Assembly: GCA_027717925.1 (NCBI GenBank)
Contig: JALLON010000071.1
Span: forward strand, 1 to 10,668
Source of the DNA: Acidobacteria bacterium AH-259-G07
GTDB taxonomy: Bacteria > Acidobacteriota > UBA6911 > RPQK01 > JADFOI01
Length of the DNA stretch: 10,668 bases
Direction of reading: 5' to 3'
In this document: positions 4,967 to 10,668 of the stretch, piece by piece
Position numbering within the stretch: position 1 is the first letter of the stretch
Layout of the letters: every line of letters starts with the position of its first letter
The notes under the pieces: model-generated
Databases searched by the model: none
Told to the model about the DNA's origin: nothing
Seen by the model: only the letters and a program-made list of their open reading frames with translations
Program-made: the position numbers and the translations under genes

Positions 4967-5481
4967 TGGCAGAGCCACTCGCGGATCAGGTTATGCGCAA
5001 GATCAAACAGGCAGATGAACTATATCACCGGCTCATGCTGGTCGTGGCTCCGGCAGGAGCAGGGAAAACCACCGCGCTTCAAGACGTACAAGAACGCGTT
5101 GGCGCTCCGCTGGTTAACGTCAATCTGGACCTCTCACGCCGGATGCTTGATCTGACTGAGCGTCAGCGGGCGTTGCAGCTTCCTCGGCTGCTGAGAGAGA
5201 TCATAAACGATGCCGCCGGTGAAGTTGTTTTGCTCGACAACATAGAGATTTTATTTGACGTGTCCCTGAAGCAGGACCCTCTACGGCTTCTCCAGGGACT
5301 TTCTCGCAACAAGACAGTGGTGGCTGCCTGGAATGGTTCCATTGATAGCGACCACATAATCTATGCCGTACCGGACCATCCGGAGTACCGCCGCTACAGG
5401 GTCCATGATTTTCTGGTAGCAAGTCCGGGAGGTACCGACATGAAGATGACAAAGAAAATTACAGGGAGGCATGTGGAATGA
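4966..5481 (+). CDS. brxF: BREX-3 P-loop protein BrxF
   Basis: The 171-residue protein starts at ATG 4966, overlapping the preceding stop. It is a small P-loop NTPase. Walker A is APAGAGKTT (residues 28-36), Walker B VVLLDNIEIL (87-96), and TVVAAWNG (117-124) is a sensor-1-like strand ending in asparagine. Its size, its single ATPase core with a short C-terminal tail, and its place directly before brxC match BrxF, a component specific to type 3 BREX. BREX blocks phage DNA replication while marking host DNA by methylation; the exact role of BrxF is not established. The 4-bp ATGA overlap with brxC suggests coupled translation. AGGGAGG (5463-5469) inside this gene is the brxC ribosome binding site. 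The sequence looks intact. An unrelated small AAA protein is the only alternative, and is unlikely given the neighbours. Confidence 0.87.
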   Translation: MAEPLADQVMRKIKQADELYHRLMLVVAPAGAGKTTALQDVQERVGAPLVNVNLDLSRRMLDLTERQRALQLPRLLREIINDAAGEVVLLDNIEILFDVSLKQDPLRLLQGLSRNKTVVAAWNGSIDSDHIIYAVPDHPEYRRYRVHDFLVASPGGTDMKMTKKITGRHVE

Positions 5482-5951
5482 AATACGGTGATCTGATTCA
5501 GTTTGAGCCTATCGAGTCCGTGGTTCAGCTGCGGGACGCCGACCAAGCCGCTGCGGCCCGGCGGCTTGTGGATACTTACGTCATTTCTGATGAAATGGCT
5601 GAGAAGCTAACCAACCTCGTCATTCCCCAGCTTCAGTTTGATCAACCCGTTGATAACAAAGGGTTGCTTGTCGTCGGCAATTACGGCACCGGTAAGTCCC
5701 ACCTCATGTCGGTGATCTCAGGGCTTGCGGAAAATCCCGACCTTGCCGCCAGCCTCAGCAACGCCGACGTGGCTGATGCTGCGCGGAAGATCGGCGGCCG
5801 GTTCAAAAGTGGTACGCACCGAGATCGGAGCCACCACCATGTCCCTGCGGGACATCCTCGTGGCCGAGCTGGAAGAGCACCTGGCCGCGATGGGCGTGAG
5901 CTACAGCTTTCCCTCCGCCTCCGAGGTGTCCAGCAACAAGCGATCCTTTGA
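5478..5951 (+). CDS. brxC: BREX ATPase BrxC, N-terminal part up to a frameshift
   Basis: ATG 5478 overlaps the brxF stop and is preceded by AGGGAGG at 8 bases. The first 110 residues are the normal BrxC/PglY N-terminus. They include a YGDLIQFEPIESVVQL start, a helical DADQAAAARRLVDTYVIS segment, and Walker A GNYGTGKS at residues 67-74. After RKIGGRFK (to about 5808) the frame turns into arginine/histidine-rich out-of-frame sequence and stops at 5951. The remainder of BrxC continues in the +1 frame, so one extra base (probably in AAAA 5805-5808) has split the gene. Restored, BrxC would be about 1248 residues, close to the usual 1200. BrxC is the large AAA-type ATPase of BREX and is needed for defence. 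As written, this piece carries Walker A but no Walker B. Confidence 0.85.
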   Translation: MKYGDLIQFEPIESVVQLRDADQAAAARRLVDTYVISDEMAEKLTNLVIPQLQFDQPVDNKGLLVVGNYGTGKSHLMSVISGLAENPDLAASLSNADVADAARKIGGRFKSGTHRDRSHHHVPAGHPRGRAGRAPGRDGRELQLSLRLRGVQQQAIL

Positions 5952-8900
5952 AGAGATGATGACCGCGTTTCACCAGGAGTTCCCCGACCACGGCCTGCTC
6001 CTGGTGGTGGACGAGCTGCTCGATTACCTGCGCACACGCAAGGACCAGGAACTGATCCTGGACCTGAACTTCCTCCGTGAAATCGGCGAGGTCTGCAAGG
6101 ACCTACGCTTCCGCTTCATGGCCGGCGTCCAGGAAGCCATCTTCGACAGTCCCCGTTTTTCCTTCGTGGCCGACAGCATCCGCCGGGTGAAGGATCGCTT
6201 CGAGCAGATTCTCATCGCCCGCAAAGACGTCAAGTTCGTGGTGGCCGAGCGACTGCTCAAGAAGTCCGGCGAGCAGCAGGCCAAGATACGCGAATACCTC
6301 ACGCCCTTCGGCAAATTCTACGGCCACATGAATGAGCGCATGGATGAGTTCGTCCGTCTCTTCCCGGTGCATCCCGACTACATCGACACCTTCGAGAGGG
6401 TCACCGCGGTGGAGAAGCGCGAGGTACTCAAGACCCTGTCCCTGGCCATGAAGAAGCTGCTCGATCATGATGTGCCGGATGACCGGCTCGGGCTGATCGC
6501 CTACGACAGCTATTGGATCACACTCAAAGAAAACGCGGCTTTCAGGGCAATTCCAGAAATCCGAAATGTTATCGAAAGTAGCAACAAGCTGGAAGGCTTG
6601 GTCGATACTAGCTATCCGAAAGGCAAGAATGCGGTTTTCGCCAAACGCATAATCTATGGACTAAGCCTCCACAGGCTCACCGTCGGCGATATCGAAGCAC
6701 CAGTTGGACTTACGGCCGAAGCGCTTAGAGATACGCTTTGCCTGTTCGATCCCGTTGTGGCAGAGCTTGGAGGTGATCCTGCTGATGACCTTAGGGGTGA
6801 GGTTGAAACCGCAGTCCGAGTAATCAGCGATACGGTAAATGGTCAATTTATTTCGGCAACAGAGGTGGACGCCAATGGGAGATTGGGTGGCCAGTTTTAT
6901 CTGGATATTCATAAGGATGTGGACTTTGATGCTCAAATCAGAAATCGCGCCCAGAGCCTCGACTCCTCCCAACTCGACCGTTACTACTACGAGGCCCTGA
7001 AACGGGTGATGGAGTGCACGGACCAGACCTACGTCACCGGCTACAAGATCTGGCAGCACGAGCTGGAGTGGCTGGAGCGCAAGGCCGCACGCCAGGGATA
7101 CCTCTTTTTCGGCGCGCCCAACGAGCGATCCACCGCCGTGCCGCCACGGGACTTCTACCTCTATTTCATCCAACCCTTCGATGCGCCGCACTTCAAGGAT
7201 GAGAAGAACTCCGACGAGCTGTTCCTCCGGCTCACCAACAGGTCCGACGAATTTGGCGCCGCGCTCAGGAATTACGCCGCAGCCTTGGACCTGGCTTCCA
7301 CTTCTTCGGGGCATGCCAAGTCTACCTACGAGTCCAAGTCATCCCATTTTCTGCGGGACCTGGTGCAGTGGCTGCAAAGGCACATGACAGAGGCTTTCGA
7401 GGTCACCTATCAGGGGCGCGCCAAGTCGCTCAGCGAGTGGGCCAAGGGCAAGTCGATCCGGGAACTGTCCGGCATCGGCTCCCATGAGCGCATCAACTTC
7501 CGTGACCTGGTGAACACCATCGCCGGCGTCTGCCTGGGAGCGCACTTCCAGGATCAGGCACCCAAGTATCCCTTATTCTCGGTCCTCATCACCGGGACCA
7601 ACCGGAATCAGGCCGCGCAGGACGCCCTGCGCGGCATTGCCGGTCAGAACCGCACCAAGCAGGCCGTCGCGGTGCTGGATGCGCTGGAGCTGCTCGACGG
7701 TGAACGGCTCGATCCCTACCAGTCGAAGTATGCCAAGCACATCCTCGGCCTGCTCAAAAAGAAGGGTCACGGCCAGGTGGTCAATCGTTCCGAGCTGATC
7801 CAGGATGACAAAGGCGTGGAATACATGGACAAGGACCGGTACCGGCTGGAGCCGGAATGGGTCGCGGTCGTCCTGGCCGCGTTGGTCTACTCCGGCCATC
7901 TGGTGCTTGCCATCCCGGGCAAGAAGTTCGACGCCACCGGCCTTCCCCAACTGGCCGGAACCGGCGTGGATGAACTGACGCAGTTCAAACATATAGAGCA
8001 GCCCAAGGACTGGAACCTGCCGGCCCTCAAGGCCCTGTTCGAACTGCTCGGACTCACGCCCGGCATGGCCCAGCTGGTCACCCAGGGCAAGGATGAGCCG
8101 GTGCAGCAGCTACAGAAGGCCATCTCCGAATCGGTGGAGAAGCTGGTCCTCCTGCAGCAGAGCCTGCAAAGCGGCTTGCTCTTTTGGGGCCGGAACATGC
8201 TGGCCGAGGAAGAGGCGCAGAAGCTCCGCACCCGGCTCGACAAGACCAAGACCTTTCTGGAATCGCTCCAAGCCTATACCTCGCCCGGCAAGCTCAAGAA
8301 CTTCCGCTACGACGCCCAGGAGGTGACCGGTCACCGCGACGGGCTCAATTCCCTGGCAGAGATCGAATCCCTCCAAGAGCTGGCGGCAGATCTCGGGTCC
8401 ACCGCGTCGTTCCTATCTACCGCCGAGGCGGTCCTGCCCGCGGAACACGAGTGGGTGGGTAAGATGGAAAAGGCGCGTGACGAGGTCCTCGCCCAGCTCG
8501 GCGATCCGAACAAGCGTGGCGCTGCCACCTTTCGCCAGCAGACTCAGCGCAAGCTCACCGATCTCAAGAAGGCCTACGTGCAGACCTACCTGGCATTGCA
8601 TGCCAAGGCGCGGCTGGGCGTGAACGAGGACAGACGCAAGACCGCCCTTATGGGCGACGAACGGTTCAAGGTGCTGCAGAAGCTTTCCACCATCGAGTTG
8701 ATGCCCCGCCAGCATCTGACCGACTTCCAGAACCGCCTTGCGGGATTGAAGAGCTGCTTTGCTCTCACAGAACAAGAGATGGACGCCTCGCCCGTCTGTC
8801 CGCACTGTAGCTACAAGCCCGGCGCGGAGCCGCCGGCTGCACCGGCGGGCACTGTGTTGGACGGTCTCGACGGGGAGATGGACAAGCTGGTAGAGAACTG

Positions 8901-9225
8901 GACCCAGACGCTGCTGACCAACCTGGAGGACCCGACCACCAAGGGCAACCTGGACCTGCTCAAGCCCGAGCCCAAGAAGCTCGTGAACGGCTTCATCAAA
9001 AAGCGGGCCCTGCCGGACGAGCTCAACCAGGACTTCATCCATGCCCTGGGCGAGGTGCTTTCCGGACTCCAGAAAGTGCCGGTCAAGATCACAGAGTTGC
9101 GCGAGGCATTGCTTGCCGGCGGTTCACCGGTAACACCGACGGAGATGAAGAAACGGTTCGAGGAATACCTGGACGGGCTCACCAAGGGCAAGGAGCCCGG
9201 CAAAGTGCGAATCGTCATTGAGTAG
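5839..9225 (+). CDS. brxC: BREX ATPase BrxC, main part after the frameshift
   Basis: The +1 frame reads VVRTEIGATTMSLRDILVAE straight on from the N-terminal piece and runs to TAG 9223-9225. If translated separately, ATG 5839 is a plausible start, with GGAG (5827-5830) 8 bases upstream, giving 1128 residues. Walker B is LLLVVDELLDYL (about 6000-6035). It is followed by FRFMAGVQEAIFDSPRF with sensor-like polar residues, as in the BrxC/PglY (DUF6079) family. The C-terminal half is long and largely helical, with a coiled-coil-prone stretch around 8130-8620. A CPHC pair (SPVCPHCSYKPG, about 8800) suggests a zinc site. Base composition varies inside the gene: about 6530-6950 is clearly AT-richer than both sides, which suggests a recombined patch. 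The stop lies 6 bases before the pglX start. Confidence 0.9.
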   Translation: MSLRDILVAELEEHLAAMGVSYSFPSASEVSSNKRSFEEMMTAFHQEFPDHGLLLVVDELLDYLRTRKDQELILDLNFLREIGEVCKDLRFRFMAGVQEAIFDSPRFSFVADSIRRVKDRFEQILIARKDVKFVVAERLLKKSGEQQAKIREYLTPFGKFYGHMNERMDEFVRLFPVHPDYIDTFERVTAVEKREVLKTLSLAMKKLLDHDVPDDRLGLIAYDSYWITLKENAAFRAIPEIRNVIESSNKLEGLVDTSYPKGKNAVFAKRIIYGLSLHRLTVGDIEAPVGLTAEALRDTLCLFDPVVAELGGDPADDLRGEVETAVRVISDTVNGQFISATEVDANGRLGGQFYLDIHKDVDFDAQIRNRAQSLDSSQLDRYYYEALKRVMECTDQTYVTGYKIWQHELEWLERKAARQGYLFFGAPNERSTAVPPRDFYLYFIQPFDAPHFKDEKNSDELFLRLTNRSDEFGAALRNYAAALDLASTSSGHAKSTYESKSSHFLRDLVQWLQRHMTEAFEVTYQGRAKSLSEWAKGKSIRELSGIGSHERINFRDLVNTIAGVCLGAHFQDQAPKYPLFSVLITGTNRNQAAQDALRGIAGQNRTKQAVAVLDALELLDGERLDPYQSKYAKHILGLLKKKGHGQVVNRSELIQDDKGVEYMDKDRYRLEPEWVAVVLAALVYSGHLVLAIPGKKFDATGLPQLAGTGVDELTQFKHIEQPKDWNLPALKALFELLGLTPGMAQLVTQGKDEPVQQLQKAISESVEKLVLLQQSLQSGLLFWGRNMLAEEEAQKLRTRLDKTKTFLESLQAYTSPGKLKNFRYDAQEVTGHRDGLNSLAEIESLQELAADLGSTASFLSTAEAVLPAEHEWVGKMEKARDEVLAQLGDPNKRGAATFRQQTQRKLTDLKKAYVQTYLALHAKARLGVNEDRRKTALMGDERFKVLQKLSTIELMPRQHLTDFQNRLAGLKSCFALTEQEMDASPVCPHCSYKPGAEPPAAPAGTVLDGLDGEMDKLVENWTQTLLTNLEDPTTKGNLDLLKPEPKKLVNGFIKKRALPDELNQDFIHALGEVLSGLQKVPVKITELREALLAGGSPVTPTEMKKRFEEYLDGLTKGKEPGKVRIVIE

Positions 9226-9229
9226 GTGA
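9224..9229 (+). promoter_or_regulatory. pglX ribosome binding site
   Basis: AGGTGA overlaps the brxC stop codon and lies 2 to 5 bases before ATG 9232. It places pglX in the same transcript as brxC and supports this start over later in-frame ATGs. Confidence 0.55.
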
Positions 9230-9231
9230 TC

Positions 9232-10668
9232 ATGAGCAAGAGGAGAAGGAAGACCAGCGCCGGACCTCAGCTCTTCATTGATCCTACTGGTCAATTGAAG
9301 CTCCTTGACAAATCCGCGGAGCAACAGTCGATGGAAACCACTCGTGTCAAATGCTTGGGTATTACCTTTCAGAACGACGAGGAGCGCCGGGAGTATTTCC
9401 TGGAGAAGCTACTCGAGAAGCTCAAGGACCCGGAGTTCCGCAAGATCGAGGGATTTCCGATCGCTGAGGACGAAGACATTCTGGCTTTGTCTGATCCGCC
9501 GTACTACACCGCCTGCCCGAATCCGTGGATTGCTGATTTTGTCACCCAATGGGAATCCGAAAAGCCTGCTAACCCACAGACCTACCACTATCACCGCGAG
9601 CCATTTGCCGCCGATGTCAGCGAGGGAAAAAACGATCCAATCTACAACGCCCATTCCTACCACACCAAGGTGCCGCACAAGGCCATCATGCGTTACATCC
9701 TCCACTACACGGAGCCGAGGGATATCTTGTTTGACGGTTTCTGCGGAACTGGCATGACCAGCGTGGCCGCACAGATGTGCAGCTCCCGGGATGTCGTGAT
9801 GTCACTGGGCTATCAGGTGAAGCCGGATGGTACGATTTTGCAGGAAGAAACGGATGAGAATGGCAAGAAAGTGTGGACGCCATTTTCAAAGCTTGGAGTG
9901 CGGCGAGCAGTGCTCAACGATCTGTCACCTGCGGCAACCTTCATCGCCTACAACTACAACACGCCGGTGGATGTCGCTGCTTTTGAGAAGGAGGCAACAT
10001 GCATTCTCAAAGAAGTCGAAGACGAATGCGGATGGATGTACGAGACCCTACACACGGATGGCAAAACTAAAGGGGTGATTAGTTTCACTGTCTGGAGTCA
10101 AGTGTATGCATGCCCAGAGTGTGCAGGGAATATACGATTTGTAGATGAGGCAATAGATGATGAGACTCAAAAAGTTAAAAAGGATTTCAAGTGTCCTCAC
10201 TGCAATGCGATCGTCACAAAGAAGCAACTCGAAGTACTCCATGTCGAAACATATGACTCGGTTCTCAACGAAACTGTGCGCCCTTTGAAGCGTGAGCCAG
10301 TTCTACTTCACTACAAAATAGGCCGGAAGTCATACCAGAAACAGCTCGATGAATCCGACATCTCTCTCCTTGCAAAGATTGAAGGGTTGGATTTTTCTAA
10401 TGAAATCAAAACGATGGCCTTTGATTTTGAGAATATGTGGGAAGCGCCACGGTTGAAGTCGAAGGGGATTACTTATACTCACCACCTGTTCGTCAAACGA
10501 ACGCTGCATGTTATGGGCTTGCTTTGGGAAAGGGTCTCAGCGGTAAAGAATGCGGAGATTAGCAATCTACTAAAGTCTCTTGTCCACCATCAAATGGTGA
10601 ATGCGAGTATTCGAAACACGTACCGACCCGCCTCCTCTTTTGGTAACCGTGCATTGACGAGTGCCTAT
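9232..10668 (+). CDS. pglX: BREX-3 DNA methyltransferase PglX, N-terminal part (3' end outside window)
   Basis: ATG 9232 follows AGGTGA (9224-9229), and the frame stays open for 479 codons to the last base. Motif IV, SDPPYYTACPNPWI, is at residues 87-100, before motif I, DGFCGTGMTSVAA (168-180). This permuted order is typical of beta-class amino (N6-adenine/N4-cytosine) methyltransferases. NDLSPAATFIAYNY (229-242) matches motif II, which contacts the S-adenosylmethionine region. A zinc ribbon follows: CPEC (294-297) and CPHC (321-324). The first 10 residues are strongly basic (SKRRRK). Position after brxC and the permuted plan match PglXI of BREX type 3, which methylates host DNA at a specific site to mark self and is also required for defence. 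Codon use becomes AT-richer after about 10050. The target-recognition part lies mostly downstream of the window. Confidence 0.9.
   Translation, partial: MSKRRRKTSAGPQLFIDPTGQLKLLDKSAEQQSMETTRVKCLGITFQNDEERREYFLEKLLEKLKDPEFRKIEGFPIAEDEDILALSDPPYYTACPNPWIADFVTQWESEKPANPQTYHYHREPFAADVSEGKNDPIYNAHSYHTKVPHKAIMRYILHYTEPRDILFDGFCGTGMTSVAAQMCSSRDVVMSLGYQVKPDGTILQEETDENGKKVWTPFSKLGVRRAVLNDLSPAATFIAYNYNTPVDVAAFEKEATCILKEVEDECGWMYETLHTDGKTKGVISFTVWSQVYACPECAGNIRFVDEAIDDETQKVKKDFKCPHCNAIVTKKQLEVLHVETYDSVLNETVRPLKREPVLLHYKIGRKSYQKQLDESDISLLAKIEGLDFSNEIKTMAFDFENMWEAPRLKSKGITYTHHLFVKRTLHVMGLLWERVSAVKNAEISNLLKSLVHHQMVNASIRNTYRPASSFGNRALTSAY

Noticed and set aside
6661..7314. Minus-strand open frame of 217 codons within brxC
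   Set aside because: It is a shadow of the brxC frame, with no protein-family features and no promoter context.
9305..9757. Plus-strand open frame of 150 codons
   Set aside because: It overlaps the PglX frame, which has clear methyltransferase motifs. The alternative frame is Ser/Arg/Thr-rich and meaningless.

Overview
The window looks like an accessory (defence) island in a moderately GC-rich bacterium. The best clue to its host is an ilvD fragment. Its C-terminal wording (EMLYPTSYLKSKGLGK, ending SADKGAVRD) resembles the long proteobacterial dihydroxy-acid dehydratase, so a gammaproteobacterial-type host is my best guess. This is an inference from remembered family features, not a search.

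Left part (1-3560). The window opens inside the 3' end of an SMC/RecN-like ABC ATPase gene with a C-terminal extension (3-1187). Next comes a remnant of an IS110-family insertion sequence: the transposase N-terminus at 1348 and a structured leader with a perfect 12-bp inverted repeat that covers the ribosome binding site. A short stretch of integron-type gene cassettes follows. One cassette (about 1713-2110) carries a small membrane protein gene that appears frameshifted, and it ends in a convincing 94-bp attC site (2023-2116). A second cassette carries a 466-residue protein of unknown function (2159-3559). The attC of that cassette is cut in half at about 3556. No integrase gene is visible, so this looks like a small attC cluster without an integrase.

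Middle part (3560-4760). A gene-poor scar contains a cluster of 15-bp repeats (3893-3980). The last repeat runs directly into a 5'-truncated ilvD (about 3980-4465). A 290-bp spacer after it ends in 14-bp tandem repeats containing TATACT, which look like a promoter/operator for what follows.

Right part (4760-10668). A tightly packed operon runs to the window end: an excisionase/MerR-type helix-turn-helix protein, BrxF, BrxC and PglX. The order brxF-brxC-pglX is that of a type 3 BREX phage-defence system. The helicase, PglZ phosphatase and BrxA genes would be expected beyond the window. Start and stop codons overlap (TAATG at 4964-4968, ATGA at 5478-5481), which indicates translational coupling. 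brxC is broken by one extra base near 5805-5808. A ribosome binding site and ATG just downstream could restart translation and yield a split BrxC. The pglX frame is open from 9232 to the last base.

The BREX-3 genes are a known system. The least explained content is the 466-residue cassette protein, the ATPase at the left edge, the repeat scar fused to ilvD, and the repeat-containing control region in front of the BREX operon.
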